A stretch of 63,992 nucleotides of DNA from the NCBI GenBank assembly GCA_017557345.1, contig JAFYZR010000092.1, positions 1 through 63,992 on the forward strand, given 5' to 3'. Shown one piece after another: positions 15,865 through 26,253 of the stretch. Source of the stretch: Paludibacteraceae bacterium (GTDB taxonomy: Bacteria; Bacteroidota; Bacteroidia; Bacteroidales; Paludibacteraceae). The first letter of the stretch is position 1. Each line of letters opens with the position of its first letter. A program made the translations under genes and the position numbers. Under the pieces are notes generated by a model. It saw nothing but the letters and a program-made list of their open reading frames with translations. It was not told the DNA's origin and made no database searches.

Positions 15865-16896
15865 ATGGCACGCATTCTAGTTACCGGAGGAACCGGTTAT
15901 ATAGGCTCGCATACGGTAGTTGAACTAATGGAGCAGGGCTACGATGTTACTATTGTAGACAACCTCAGCAATTCGTCTGTTGATGTATTGGATGGTATTG
16001 CTGCCATCGTTAATCGCAAGCCAAAGTTTGCTAATATCGATTGCAGTAATTTCGTCGATTTGGATAATGTGTTTAGGCAATTTCCTGATATTGTGGGAGT
16101 TATCCATTTCGCGGCCAGCAAAGCAGTTAATGAGTCCGTAGAAAAACCACTTTTGTACTACCGCAATAATTTAGGTAGTTTATGCACTTTGTTAGAGGTA
16201 ATGAAATTACACAATGTGTCTAACTTGGTTTTCTCTTCATCTTGTACGGTTTATGGCCAACCGGATGAGGCACATTTACCTGTTGATGAAACGGCGCCTA
16301 TTCAAAAGGCTCTTTCTCCATATGGCAACACAAAACAGATAAATGAGGAAATCATCAATGACGAGGCACATGCTGACAAAAATCTAAAAGCTACTATCTT
16401 ACGTTATTTTAATCCTATTGGCGCACATCCTTCCGCTCTGATCGGGGAATTACCTAATGGCGTGCCTCAAAATCTATTACCGTACATTACACAAACAGCA
16501 GCAGGAATTCGTCCGATTCTAAAAGTGTTTGGAAACGATTATAACACACCTGATGGATCGTGTATCCGAGATTATATATATGTTGTGGATTTAGCTAAAG
16601 CGCATGTCAAAGCTATTGATCATATGCTTCATGCTAAAGATCGCGGCCAAGTAGAAGTATTCAATCTTGGAACAGGAACAGGTCTAAGCGTACTTACACT
16701 TATCAAAGAGTTCGAAGCTGCAACAGGCATTAAATTGCCATATACTATTGTTGGTCGGAGAGAGGGAGATATTGAACAAGTTTGGGCAGAGCCTCGCAAA
16801 GCCAACGAAGTGCTTGGATGGAAAGCGGATACACCTATTCAAGATGTATTGGCTTCTGCCTGGAAATGGGAAAAACACATACGAAACATCAAATAA
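15865..16896 (+). CDS. galE: UDP-glucose 4-epimerase
   Basis: A 343-aa extended short-chain dehydrogenase. NAD-binding is shown by VTGGTGYIGSHTVVELM; the catalytic set is SSSCTVYG plus YGNTKQINEE (Tyr-x3-Lys), and NPIGAHPSALIGE and RDYIYVVDLAKAH are GalE signatures. It interconverts UDP-glucose and UDP-galactose in the cytoplasm. It sits between the nucleotidyltransferase and manA with 2-bp gaps on both sides, forming one transcription unit. Confidence 0.96.
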   Translation: MARILVTGGTGYIGSHTVVELMEQGYDVTIVDNLSNSSVDVLDGIAAIVNRKPKFANIDCSNFVDLDNVFRQFPDIVGVIHFAASKAVNESVEKPLLYYRNNLGSLCTLLEVMKLHNVSNLVFSSSCTVYGQPDEAHLPVDETAPIQKALSPYGNTKQINEEIINDEAHADKNLKATILRYFNPIGAHPSALIGELPNGVPQNLLPYITQTAAGIRPILKVFGNDYNTPDGSCIRDYIYVVDLAKAHVKAIDHMLHAKDRGQVEVFNLGTGTGLSVLTLIKEFEAATGIKLPYTIVGRREGDIEQVWAEPRKANEVLGWKADTPIQDVLASAWKWEKHIRNIK

Positions 16897-16898
16897 AT

Positions 16899-17894
16899 AT
16901 GCTTTATCCTTTTAAATTCCGGCCACAACTCTTCCATAAACTATGGGGAGGACATACGATAGAGAAATGGTACAACAATGTGCCATCTGAATATGAGAAC
17001 GTAGGCGAAGCTTGGGTAATATCTGATATTGAAAAATATCCGACAGAAGTAGCTAACGGACCTCATACGGGCGATTCTCTTCAAGACTTGCTTGAAGTAT
17101 ATATGGATGAGTTGGTTGGCGAGAAAATATACGATACTTTTGGAAATCATTTTCCTGTATTGCTTAAGTTTATCGATGCTGTAGACGACTTGTCTATACA
17201 AGTACATCCGGGAGATGAGTATGCATTGGAGAATGAGAAATGTCTAGGAAAAACAGAAATGTGGTATGTGCTTCCTTCGGGCGACGAGGCTGCGATCTAT
17301 CTAGGATGGAATCAAGGTATGAATATCTCTCTCATCCATGCTGCTATACAGGATAACTCTCTCGCGCGATTCTTGCGTGAATACAAAGTAAAAGAAGGTG
17401 ATGTGGCACTTATTCCGGCAGGAACAGTACATGCTATGAAACGGAATACGATTGTGGCAGAAATACAAGAGAATTCAGACATCACTTATCGTCTATACGA
17501 CTACAACAGAGTAGGTAATGACGGTCGCACACGACCTCTTAAACTGGATAAGGCCTTACGAGTAATGGATTTTTCTGCCTCAGAGGAAAATGCCGTTCAA
17601 CATTCGAAACCTATATTAAACGGTGCAGTAAATATACAAAAAACACCATATTTTACAACAAATATCTTACACCTCACACAACCTGCACAACGCGACTATG
17701 CTCCGTTAGACTCTTTTGTGGCATATATGTGCGTTGAAGGATCATGTACTGTAACAGCACTCGATTGTGATGCAGAAGACAAAACAGCAACTATGCGTTT
17801 AGGCGAAGCAGTTCTTATTCCTGCTTCTCTTAATGACATCGTTATTGAGCCAAAATCCGAATGCAAGTTGTTGGAAGTTTATGTGGAATTGTAA
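16899..17894 (+). CDS. manA: Mannose-6-phosphate isomerase, class I
   Basis: A 331-aa cupin enzyme interconverting fructose-6-P and mannose-6-P. The metal-binding motif IQVHPGDEYALEN and GKTEMWYVL, plus GDVALIPAGTVHAM, match type I PMI. The ATG at 16899 (MLYPFKFRP) is chosen because a longer frame starting at 16782 would lie inside galE. It is followed after 21 bp by the V-ATPase operon. Confidence 0.94.
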   Translation: MLYPFKFRPQLFHKLWGGHTIEKWYNNVPSEYENVGEAWVISDIEKYPTEVANGPHTGDSLQDLLEVYMDELVGEKIYDTFGNHFPVLLKFIDAVDDLSIQVHPGDEYALENEKCLGKTEMWYVLPSGDEAAIYLGWNQGMNISLIHAAIQDNSLARFLREYKVKEGDVALIPAGTVHAMKRNTIVAEIQENSDITYRLYDYNRVGNDGRTRPLKLDKALRVMDFSASEENAVQHSKPILNGAVNIQKTPYFTTNILHLTQPAQRDYAPLDSFVAYMCVEGSCTVTALDCDAEDKTATMRLGEAVLIPASLNDIVIEPKSECKLLEVYVEL

Positions 17895-17915
17895 ATTATA
17901 AAAGCAAACGATATT

Positions 17916-18500
17916 ATGAATTTATCAGAATTAACTGACAAAATCTACGCAGAAGGCGTAGAAAAAGGAAATGCCGAAGCACAACAGATTGTTGAAAAAG
18001 CAAATGCAAAAGCAGCTGCTATCATTGCCGAGGCTGAGAAAAAAGCACTTGCGATTGTGAAAGGTGCTGAGACAACTGCTGCAGATTTGGACAAAAAGAC
18101 CCGCGCTGAGCTTAAACTCTATGCCGAGCAGAGCGTTAATGCCGTAAAAACGGAAATAACGAATCTGTTAGCCGACAAGATTGCTACGGACAGCGTGAAA
18201 GCAGCAACAGCAGATGCAAAATTCATGCAAGGACTGATTGCTAAACTTGCAGAGCAAATGGCAAAAGAAGGCGAAGTTCTTATTGAAACGAAAGAGGCAG
18301 AAGCATTAAAGAAATACTTTGCTGCTAATGCCAAAGGCTTGCTAGATAAAGGCATTGTGATTAAAGAAGTGAAGGGAATTAAGACCGATTTCACTATTCA
18401 ACCTGCTAATGGAGGTTACAAATTGGCCTTTGGAGATGCTGAGTTTATCGCATATTTCAAGGAAATGTTACGTCCTCAACTCGTAGATATGCTGTTCTAA
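17916..18500 (+). CDS. atpE: V-type ATP synthase subunit E
   Basis: A 194-aa protein of the peripheral stalk. The N-terminal about 100 residues form an Ala/Lys/Glu-rich coiled coil (EKANAKAAAIIAEAEKKALA), followed by a compact C-terminal domain, as in NtpE/AtpE. It is the first gene of the rotary ATPase operon, here E, DUF2764, A, a small lipoprotein, B, D, I, K. Genes for separate C, F and G subunits are absent, which is usual for Bacteroidetes V-type operons. Confidence 0.9.
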   Translation: MNLSELTDKIYAEGVEKGNAEAQQIVEKANAKAAAIIAEAEKKALAIVKGAETTAADLDKKTRAELKLYAEQSVNAVKTEITNLLADKIATDSVKAATADAKFMQGLIAKLAEQMAKEGEVLIETKEAEALKKYFAANAKGLLDKGIVIKEVKGIKTDFTIQPANGGYKLAFGDAEFIAYFKEMLRPQLVDMLF

Positions 18501-18501
18501 T

Positions 18502-19113
18502 ATGACGTATGAGTATTTATTGGCCGGACTCCCTGAATTAAAAGCAGGTTCTGATGTCCCGATTTCTCTCGAGAAACTCAACGAGTTGCTTGATGAGCAT
18601 CTAACGTCATCTGATAAAGAACTGCTGGATTTGTTGCGTGTGCCTCTTGATGAAGAGACACTGAAAGCCGGGCTGAATGAGAAGAATCCATTTGTTAAGG
18701 CATGGTTCAGCTTTAATCAAGATATGAACAATGTCCTCGTGGCGCAGATTTGCCGCAAACATGGTTTTGATCCCAAACAACAGATAGTAGGAGAGGGAGA
18801 AGTTGCTGAACAACTGCGCACTCATACCTCTCAAAAGGATTTTGGGCTCAATGAAGTAATGGACGATCCTCAAGAATTATTAGCTTTAGCACAGATAGAG
18901 GATCTCATGGTTCGCGAGAAAACAATGGATGCTATCCGTTTTGAGTGGCTGCAAAGTCGTACGGAGTTCGATTTTTTCTCTGCAGAGATGGTTTTTGCTT
19001 ATTATCTCGAAGCAGTAATGCTTCATAGATGGAGTCTGCTGACAGTGGAAGAAGGCGAGCGCGTCTTCCGCGAACTGGTAAAAGATATGAAAAAGGGAAT
19101 TAAATTAGATTGA
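18502..19113 (+). CDS. DUF2764 family protein of V-type ATPase operons
   Basis: A 203-aa soluble protein starting MTYEYLLAGLPELKAG, with FSFNQDMNNVLVAQICRKHGFDP and the C-terminal RSLLTVEEGE-like helix. DUF2764 genes sit between atpE and atpA in Bacteroidetes and spirochaete operons, and are thought to stand in for subunit C linking stalk and membrane parts. That role is inferred from gene order. One base separates it from atpE. Confidence 0.85.
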   Translation: MTYEYLLAGLPELKAGSDVPISLEKLNELLDEHLTSSDKELLDLLRVPLDEETLKAGLNEKNPFVKAWFSFNQDMNNVLVAQICRKHGFDPKQQIVGEGEVAEQLRTHTSQKDFGLNEVMDDPQELLALAQIEDLMVREKTMDAIRFEWLQSRTEFDFFSAEMVFAYYLEAVMLHRWSLLTVEEGERVFRELVKDMKKGIKLD

Positions 19114-19118
19114 TATAT

Positions 19119-20876
19119 ATGACACAAGGAAAAGTAAAGGGTATCATCGCCAATTTGGTAACAGTTGCAGTCGATGGACCTGTAGCTCAAAATGAAATTT
19201 GCTACATTTATGTAGGCGAGACCAAACTGATGGCGGAAGTAATTAAAGTCATCGGTGCCAATGTGTATGCACAAGTTTTTGAATCCACTCGTGGTCTGAA
19301 AGTGGGCAATAAGGTCGAATTCACCGGACATATGCTTGAAGTAACACTCGGTCCTGGTCTATTGAGCCGTAATTATGATGGCTTACAGAATGACCTTGAT
19401 AAATTGACAGGAGTGTTCTTGAAACGTGGTGAGTATAACTTCCCTTTGGATACGGAAAAGAAGTGGGCATTTAAGCCAATTGCTAAAGTCGGTGATAAAG
19501 TGGAAGCTGCTGCTTGGTTAGGCGAAGTTGATGAAAATCATCAACCGCACAAGATTATGGTGCCATTCGCTTTTGATGGAATTTATACGGTGAAATCGAT
19601 AAAATCCGCAGGAGATTATACAATTAATGAAGTAATGGCCATACTGACAGATGCAGAAGGTAATGATCATGAAGTAACCATGGTACAGAAATGGCCGGTA
19701 AAAAAAGCTATTCTGGCATATCGCGAGAAACCACGTCCCTTCAAATTACTCGAAACAGGCGTGCGTACGATTGATACAGCCAACCCATTATGCGAGGGAG
19801 GAACTGGTTTTATCCCAGGACCGTTCGGTACCGGTAAGACCGTGCTTCAACATGCCATTTCCAAGCAAGCCGAGGCAGACATTGTTATCATTGCTGCTTG
19901 TGGTGAGCGTGCAAACGAGGTGGTAGAGACTTTTACTGAATTCCCGGAATTGGAAGATCCGCATACGGGTCGTAAACTGATGGAGCGTACCATTATTATT
20001 GCTAACACATCGAACATGCCTGTAGCAAGCCGTGAAGCTTCTGTTTACACGTCTATGACTATCGCGGAATACTATCGTTCTATGGGTCTGCGTGTGCTAC
20101 TTATGGCTGACTCAACTTCCCGTTGGGCACAAGCATTACGTGAGATGTCTAACCGTTTGGAAGAATTACCGGGACAGGATGCCTTCCCGATGGATTTGTC
20201 CGCTATCATCGGTGCTTTCTATTCGCGCGCGGGATACGTATATTTAAATAATGGAGCAACCGGTTCTGTTACCTTCCTTGGTACTGTTTCTCCTGCCGGC
20301 GGTAACCTCAAAGAGCCGGTAACTGAGGGAACAAAGAAAGTGGCACGTTGTTTCTACGCATTGGAGCAAGCCCGTGCAGACCGCAAACGTTATCCGGCAG
20401 TGAACCCTATTGATTCGTATTCTAAATATGTAGATTATCCGGAGTTTGAGGCATATATTTCCGAACTCATCGATAAAGATTGGCTGCCAATGGTGAACGA
20501 TATGAAGACCTATTTACAACGTGGTAAAGAGATTCAGGAGCAAATCAACATCCTTGGTGATGATGGAGTTCCGGTTGATTATCACGAGGAGTTTTGGAAA
20601 TCCGAGGTTATTGACTTCGTTATCCTCCAACAGGATGCCTTTGATAAGATTGATGCCGTTTGTCCATTGGAGCGCCAGCAATATATGTTACGACTTGTAA
20701 TAGACATCTGCCGTCATGATTATAATTTCGATAATTTCCTCGATGTAATCGAGTATTTCAAGCGAGTAATCAACTTATGCAAACAGATGAACTATTGTGA
20801 GTTCCATTCTAAAGAGTTTGAGGATTACCGCAAGAAACTCGATGAATTATTGGCTGAAAAACAACTGGCAGCATGA
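19119..20876 (+). CDS. atpA: V-type ATP synthase catalytic subunit A
   Basis: A 585-aa catalytic subunit. Walker A GPFGTGKTVLQ is near residues 233-242, Walker B-type RVLLMADSTSRWAQALREMS follows, and the A-subunit-specific insert (about 110-190, KKWAFKPIAKVGDKVEAAAWLGEV) is present. The ATG at 19119 is used instead of an in-frame TTG at 19110. The stop overlaps the ATG of a small lipoprotein gene (ATGA), an unusual insertion between A and B. Confidence 0.97.
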   Translation: MTQGKVKGIIANLVTVAVDGPVAQNEICYIYVGETKLMAEVIKVIGANVYAQVFESTRGLKVGNKVEFTGHMLEVTLGPGLLSRNYDGLQNDLDKLTGVFLKRGEYNFPLDTEKKWAFKPIAKVGDKVEAAAWLGEVDENHQPHKIMVPFAFDGIYTVKSIKSAGDYTINEVMAILTDAEGNDHEVTMVQKWPVKKAILAYREKPRPFKLLETGVRTIDTANPLCEGGTGFIPGPFGTGKTVLQHAISKQAEADIVIIAACGERANEVVETFTEFPELEDPHTGRKLMERTIIIANTSNMPVASREASVYTSMTIAEYYRSMGLRVLLMADSTSRWAQALREMSNRLEELPGQDAFPMDLSAIIGAFYSRAGYVYLNNGATGSVTFLGTVSPAGGNLKEPVTEGTKKVARCFYALEQARADRKRYPAVNPIDSYSKYVDYPEFEAYISELIDKDWLPMVNDMKTYLQRGKEIQEQINILGDDGVPVDYHEEFWKSEVIDFVILQQDAFDKIDAVCPLERQQYMLRLVIDICRHDYNFDNFLDVIEYFKRVINLCKQMNYCEFHSKEFEDYRKKLDELLAEKQLAA

Positions 20877-21055
20877 AAAAGGTAAGAATGATTATAAATG
20901 TGGCTCTTGGTTCCATGATTGCAGCCATAGGGTTGAGTAGTTGCGATAATCAGGTTTGTTTATATGGACCTGATCCAAACACGAACATCGATACAACCGT
21001 TCATTGTATGTACGGTGTGGATCCGAACCCAATTATATTGGATGACGAAGAATAA
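20873..21055 (+). CDS. Small lipoprotein inserted in the V-ATPase operon
   Basis: A 60-aa product with a signal peptide and lipobox (LSSC at about residues 21-24), then a mature part of only about 37 residues. That part holds a duplicated motif, VCLYGPDPN and HCMYGVDPNP, and an acidic end (ILDDEE). Each copy begins with a Cys after the lipid-anchored one. The gene is coupled to atpA by ATGA and lies 29 bp before atpB. I do not recognise a named family; the C-x-YG-x-DPN repeats faintly recall Bacteroidales YG-motif lipoproteins near radical-SAM genes, but none is nearby. Confidence 0.8.
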   Translation: MKKVRMIINVALGSMIAAIGLSSCDNQVCLYGPDPNTNIDTTVHCMYGVDPNPIILDDEE

Positions 21056-21084
21056 AATAATAATGATTAAATCGAAATAGTTTT

Positions 21085-22413
21085 ATGGCTAAAGCATTTC
21101 AAAAAATATACACGCAGATTACTGCGATTACCAAAGCGACATGTTCCCTTAAAGCCGAAGGAGTGGGGAACGATGAGTTGGCTACTGTTAATGGCAAATT
21201 GGCGCAGGTAGTGAAAATTATTGGAGATGAAGTGACGCTTCAAGTATTCCAGGGAACTGAAGGTATTCCCACCAACGCAGAGGTAGTGTTCCTTGGCAAA
21301 TCTCCATCTTTAAAGGTAAGTGATCAGTTGGCAGGTCGTTTCTTCAATGCATATGGTGAACCTATTGATGGCGGACCAGATATTGAAGGCAAAGAAGTCG
21401 AAATTGGTGGTCCTTCGGTTAACCCCGTTCGTCGTAAACAGCCTTCAGAACTGATTGCAACGGGTATAGCAGGTATCGACCTGAACAACACGCTTGTCTC
21501 TGGTCAGAAGATTCCTTTCTTTGCAGATCCGGACCAACCATATAACCAGGTCATGGCCAATGTGGCTCTTCGTGCTCAAGCAGATAAGATTATTCTGGGC
21601 GGTATGGGCTTGACAAATGATGACTACCTGTATTTTAAGAACGTTTTCTCAAACGCAGGAGTGTTAGATCACATCGTTTCTTTCGTTAATACGACAGAAA
21701 ACCCGCCTGTAGAGCGACTTCTGATTCCTGACATGGCATTGACTGCTGCAGAGTATTATGCTGTAGAAAAGAACGAAAAAGTGCTTGTTCTCTTAACAGA
21801 TATGACCTTATATGCCGATGCATTGGCTATCGTATCAAACCGTATGGATCAGATTCCTTCAAAGGACTCTATGCCTGGTTCGCTTTACTCCGATTTGGCA
21901 AAGATATATGAGAAGGCAGTCCAGTTCCCTCCTGAGATAGGCGGTGGTTCCATCACTATCATTGCTGTTACAACGCTTTCTGGAGGCGATATTACACACG
22001 CTATTCCGGACAACACGGGTTATATCACAGAAGGTCAATTGTATTTGCGTCGTGACTCTGAAATCGGTAAGGTCATTGTCGATCCGTTCCGTTCCTTGTC
22101 CCGTCTGAAACAACTCGTTGCAGGAAAGAAAACACGCGAAGATCATCCGCAAGTAATGAACGCGGCTGTTCGTTTGTATGCCGATGCAGCAAATGCTAAG
22201 ACAAAGAAAGAAAATGGATTTGATTTGACAGACTACGATGAGCGTTGTTTGGCATTTGCTCGTGACTACTCACGAGAGATTTTGGCTATCGACGTCAATA
22301 TTAATACTGTCCAGATGCTTGATATTGCATGGTCTCTCTTTGCTAAATATTTCAAGCCAGAAGAGGTTAATATCAAACAAGGATTGGTAGATACTTATTG
22401 GCCTAAAGCATAA
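21085..22413 (+). CDS. atpB: V-type ATP synthase subunit B
   Basis: A 442-aa non-catalytic regulatory subunit. The P-loop is degenerate, as expected for B (SGQKIPFFADPDQPYN region), and MTLYADALAIVSNRMDQIPSKDSMPGSLYSDLAKIYEKA is the conserved nucleotide-interface stretch. PDNTGYITEGQLYLRR is the classic B-subunit signature. It pairs with A in the V1 head. The upstream gap holds no obvious promoter, so it is expressed with the operon. Confidence 0.96.
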   Translation: MAKAFQKIYTQITAITKATCSLKAEGVGNDELATVNGKLAQVVKIIGDEVTLQVFQGTEGIPTNAEVVFLGKSPSLKVSDQLAGRFFNAYGEPIDGGPDIEGKEVEIGGPSVNPVRRKQPSELIATGIAGIDLNNTLVSGQKIPFFADPDQPYNQVMANVALRAQADKIILGGMGLTNDDYLYFKNVFSNAGVLDHIVSFVNTTENPPVERLLIPDMALTAAEYYAVEKNEKVLVLLTDMTLYADALAIVSNRMDQIPSKDSMPGSLYSDLAKIYEKAVQFPPEIGGGSITIIAVTTLSGGDITHAIPDNTGYITEGQLYLRRDSEIGKVIVDPFRSLSRLKQLVAGKKTREDHPQVMNAAVRLYADAANAKTKKENGFDLTDYDERCLAFARDYSREILAIDVNINTVQMLDIAWSLFAKYFKPEEVNIKQGLVDTYWPKA

Positions 22414-22462
22414 ATGGCTGAGTAAATGATTATATTATAAATGAACAAAATGATAAAATAGC

Positions 22463-23086
22463 ATGGCTATTACTTATCAATTCAATAAAACATCGTTGCA
22501 AGGTCTGGAGAAAGATCTAAAGATGCGCCAACGAACGTTGCCTACTTTGCAAAGCAAAGAGACTGCGTTGCGTCTTGAAGTCAAGAAAGCCAAGAAAGAG
22601 TTGGATGATCTTGATAAAGAAGTGGAGCGTCGCATCAAGGATTATGATCAGATGATTGCACTTTGGGGCGAATTTGATACTTCGCTTATACATGTGGATG
22701 ACGTGCGCATGTCCATTAAAAAGATCGCAGGCGTGCGCGTGCCCGTGTTAGACGAGGTTGTATATTCCACCAAAGAGTTCTCGCTCTTCTCTAGCCCGAA
22801 ATGGTTTGCTGATGGTTTTGAGCAACTTAAAACTATTGCTGATGTGGGAATACGGCAAGAGTTTGTCCGTCGTAAAGTGGACTTGCTTGAGTACGCACGA
22901 AAGAAAACTACGCAAAAGGTGAACCTCTTCGAAAAGGTGCAAATACCTGGCTATCAGGATGCTATTCGTAAGATTAAACGATTCATGGAAGACGAGGAGA
23001 ACCTAAGTAAATCCAGTCAGAAGATTGTTAAAGGCAAGCGTGAAAAGGAAGCGCGTGAGGCGGAAGAAAGGAGGGCACAGGTATGA
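22463..23086 (+). CDS. atpD: V-type ATP synthase subunit D
   Basis: A 207-aa coiled-coil central-shaft subunit. The N-terminus YQFNKTSLQGLEKDLKMRQR and the C-terminal VNLFEKVQIPGYQDAIRKIK match the D family, with long helices on either side. The stop overlaps the start of subunit I (ATGA at 23083). Confidence 0.93.
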   Translation: MAITYQFNKTSLQGLEKDLKMRQRTLPTLQSKETALRLEVKKAKKELDDLDKEVERRIKDYDQMIALWGEFDTSLIHVDDVRMSIKKIAGVRVPVLDEVVYSTKEFSLFSSPKWFADGFEQLKTIADVGIRQEFVRRKVDLLEYARKKTTQKVNLFEKVQIPGYQDAIRKIKRFMEDEENLSKSSQKIVKGKREKEAREAEERRAQV

Positions 23087-24846
23087 TTACTAAAATGAAG
23101 AAATATACCTTCCTGGTATTCCATCGTGATTATGATGCCTTTTTATCGCAATTGCGAGACCTTGGCGTTGTTCATGTTACGCAAAAAGCTGCCGGTCTCA
23201 TCGAGAATGATGAGAAGTTGCAGGCTGCTTTGCAGAAGGAAGATGAAATACGTCGTCTTCTGAATCAAGGAGCTCCGGATCAACTTATTGCCGAACGTGC
23301 AGATATTGAGCAACACATAGCAGATGCACAAGCTGCTGCTCAACAAGTTGCAGTATGGGGAGATTTCGATGCAAAACGTATAGCGGCTCTACAAGAGGCT
23401 GGATATACTATCCATTTCTTTGCTTGCCCAACCAACTCCTACCAAGAAGAGTGGGGAATTAAGGTGGCAGACGAAGGAGGAAAAACGTATTTTGTACAAG
23501 TCACATCAGAAGACGAGCAACCGCAAAATCTCGCAGATACACAGGCGACTGAAATCCAGCGGCCTGAAAAGTCTGCTGCACAATGGAATCTGGAAGTTGA
23601 GCATTTAAAAGGTCTGCTTGCTGCAGCAAATGCACGCATTGAAGCATGGCTGTTGGCAAACAAAGATCGTCTCCAAAAGGAATTAACAGAGACTCGTCAA
23701 CAGATTGATTGGCAACGGGTTACGTTGTCTACAGACAAATTGGCTGAAGGTGCGCTCTGTCTCTTTGAAGGTTTCTGTCCTATAGACAAAGAAGCAGAAC
23801 TGAACGCTATGCTTGATAAAGCGCAAGTCTACTATGAAGAGACCAACCCGACAGCAGAAGATAACACGCCTATAGAGTTGAAGAATAACTTCTTTACGCG
23901 GCTATTTGAACCGATTACACGTCTCTATTCGTTGCCGAATTATGCTGAATTAGACCCGACACCATTCTTTGCGCCATTCTTTATGCTTTTCTTCGGACTT
24001 TGTCTTGGAGATGGCGGTTACGGATTATTGATTTTGTTAGCAGGTATCGCAGTCATAATCAAAGCACCTAAACTGCAAGAGTGGGGCTGGCTAGGCGTAT
24101 TTATGGGCTTAACTACAATGATTGTAGGTATCTTAACCGGCATGTTCTTCGGTATTAACCTCGAAGAAGTGGCTGTTTTGGCGCCTGTTAAGCAATATTT
24201 CATCACAGAAACCAACGCAACAGTGCACTTTATGGGAGGTTCATATCACCCAATGATGGTCTTTGCCATTATTATCGGTATTTTCCAGATCTTGTTTGGT
24301 ATGGGCTTTAAAGTGGTAAAGATCACGCTTCGTGACGGTTTCAAGTATGCAGCCTATGATTGCGCATGGCTTGTGGCTCTTGTGACACTCATTGTATGGT
24401 TCGCATTGGCTGGATCGCTGTCAACTATCGGATTATATAGCATTTATGCTATATTGGGCATTTGTGCGCTGTTTATCTTGTTCTACAGTAATCCTGACCG
24501 CAAAATATTGTTAGTCAACATCGGAGGAGGTTTATGGGGGACGTACAACATGGTCAGCGGCCTATTAGGAGACGTGCTCAGTTATATCCGTTTGTTTGCT
24601 CTTGGATTGGCAGGTGGTATTCTTGGAAATGTATTCAATGCTTTAGCATTGCAGGCCGGAGGAGCCTTGCCAGGATGGATAGGTTGGTTACCGACACTCT
24701 TGATTTTAGTGTTTGGCCACACGCTCAATTTTGCGTTGTGTCTTATCTCATCTGTGGTTCACCCGATGCGTCTTACCTTCGTTGAATTCTATAAAAATGC
24801 TGGTTTTGAAGGCGGAGGAAAAGAGTACAAGCCTTTTAAAAAATGA
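23083..24846 (+). CDS. atpI: V-type ATP synthase subunit I
   Basis: A 587-aa membrane stator. Residues 1-270 form the soluble coiled-coil arm; the rest has about seven or eight transmembrane helices, including FFAPFFMLFFGLCLGDGGYGLL, GLLGDVLSYIRLFALGLAGG and NFALCLISSVVHPMRL. The Arg in SYIRLFALGL is the conserved ion-channel arginine that faces the K-ring carboxylate. A second possible start at 23095 (MKKYTF) exists, but the ATGA overlap with atpD favours 23083. Confidence 0.95.
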   Translation: MITKMKKYTFLVFHRDYDAFLSQLRDLGVVHVTQKAAGLIENDEKLQAALQKEDEIRRLLNQGAPDQLIAERADIEQHIADAQAAAQQVAVWGDFDAKRIAALQEAGYTIHFFACPTNSYQEEWGIKVADEGGKTYFVQVTSEDEQPQNLADTQATEIQRPEKSAAQWNLEVEHLKGLLAAANARIEAWLLANKDRLQKELTETRQQIDWQRVTLSTDKLAEGALCLFEGFCPIDKEAELNAMLDKAQVYYEETNPTAEDNTPIELKNNFFTRLFEPITRLYSLPNYAELDPTPFFAPFFMLFFGLCLGDGGYGLLILLAGIAVIIKAPKLQEWGWLGVFMGLTTMIVGILTGMFFGINLEEVAVLAPVKQYFITETNATVHFMGGSYHPMMVFAIIIGIFQILFGMGFKVVKITLRDGFKYAAYDCAWLVALVTLIVWFALAGSLSTIGLYSIYAILGICALFILFYSNPDRKILLVNIGGGLWGTYNMVSGLLGDVLSYIRLFALGLAGGILGNVFNALALQAGGALPGWIGWLPTLLILVFGHTLNFALCLISSVVHPMRLTFVEFYKNAGFEGGGKEYKPFKK

Positions 24847-24872
24847 TTTATAAATAATAAAATAACAAATAA

Positions 24873-25349
<477 letters not shown>

Positions 25350-25351
25350 GC

Positions 25352-26224
25352 ATGGCTAAAGCATTTGTTTTTCCGGGGCAGGGTAGTCAGTTTCCCGGAA
25401 TGTGCAAAGATCTTTACGATGCACATAAAGAAGCACGTGAGATGTGTCAGGCAGCCAATAGGCTGCTTGGCTTCTCGCTGACTGATGTGATGTTTGATGG
25501 ATCTTCGGATGACCTCAAGCAGACTAAAGTTACTCAACCTGCGGTCTTTTTGCATTCGGTGGTTGCACAACGTCTTATGACGATCGAGAAACCGGACATG
25601 GTTGCTGGACATAGTCTCGGTGAATTCAGCGCTTTAGTTGCATGTGGTGCGTTGTGTTTTGAAGACGCTTTATTGTTAGTGTCTGCGCGTGCGCAAGCCA
25701 TGCAAGCCGCTTGTGAGCAAAATCCGGGAACGATGGCTGCTGTCTTAGGTCTTGATGATGAAAAAGTGGCGGAATTATGTCAGAAAATCTCCGATGGAAT
25801 CGTAGTTGCTGCTAATTTTAACTGTCCCGGACAAGTCGTTATTTCCGGTGAAATCGAGGCAATTGAGGCTGCTTGTGTGGTAATGAAAGAAACTGGTGCT
25901 CGCAGAGCATTACGGTTGCCGGTAGGTGGCGCTTTCCATTCTCCATTGATGCAACCGGCTGCGGAGGCTTTGGAAAAAGCTATTCTAAAGACCGATTTTC
26001 ATAAACCTTTCTGTCCGATTTATCAAAATGTAAGCGCAAAAGCGGAAACAAATCCGGAAATTATCCGCGAGAACCTGTTGAAACAACTGACAGCACCTGT
26101 GCGTTGGACACAATCGGTACAACAGATGATTGCCGATGGATCCGATGAATTCTATGAATTCGGTCCGGGAGATGTGCTTAAAGGTTTGATTCGCAAAATC
26201 AATCCCGAAGTACAGGTCGGTTAA
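25352..26224 (+). CDS. fabD: Malonyl CoA-acyl carrier protein transacylase
   Basis: A 290-aa protein loading malonyl groups onto ACP for fatty-acid synthesis. FPGQGSQFPGM at the start, GHSLGEFSALVACGAL with the catalytic Ser near residue 88, and VGGAFHSPLM with the catalytic His match FabD. It follows atpK by 2 bp and so may be co-transcribed with the V-ATPase, with no obvious functional link. Confidence 0.95.
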   Translation: MAKAFVFPGQGSQFPGMCKDLYDAHKEAREMCQAANRLLGFSLTDVMFDGSSDDLKQTKVTQPAVFLHSVVAQRLMTIEKPDMVAGHSLGEFSALVACGALCFEDALLLVSARAQAMQAACEQNPGTMAAVLGLDDEKVAELCQKISDGIVVAANFNCPGQVVISGEIEAIEAACVVMKETGARRALRLPVGGAFHSPLMQPAAEALEKAILKTDFHKPFCPIYQNVSAKAETNPEIIRENLLKQLTAPVRWTQSVQQMIADGSDEFYEFGPGDVLKGLIRKINPEVQVG

Positions 26225-26253
26225 ATAAAAAATGACTAAATAGTAATAATCTT

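Noticed and set aside
16782-16898. Upstream extension of manA
   Set aside because: It lies entirely inside galE in another frame; the family start is MLYPFKF at 16899.
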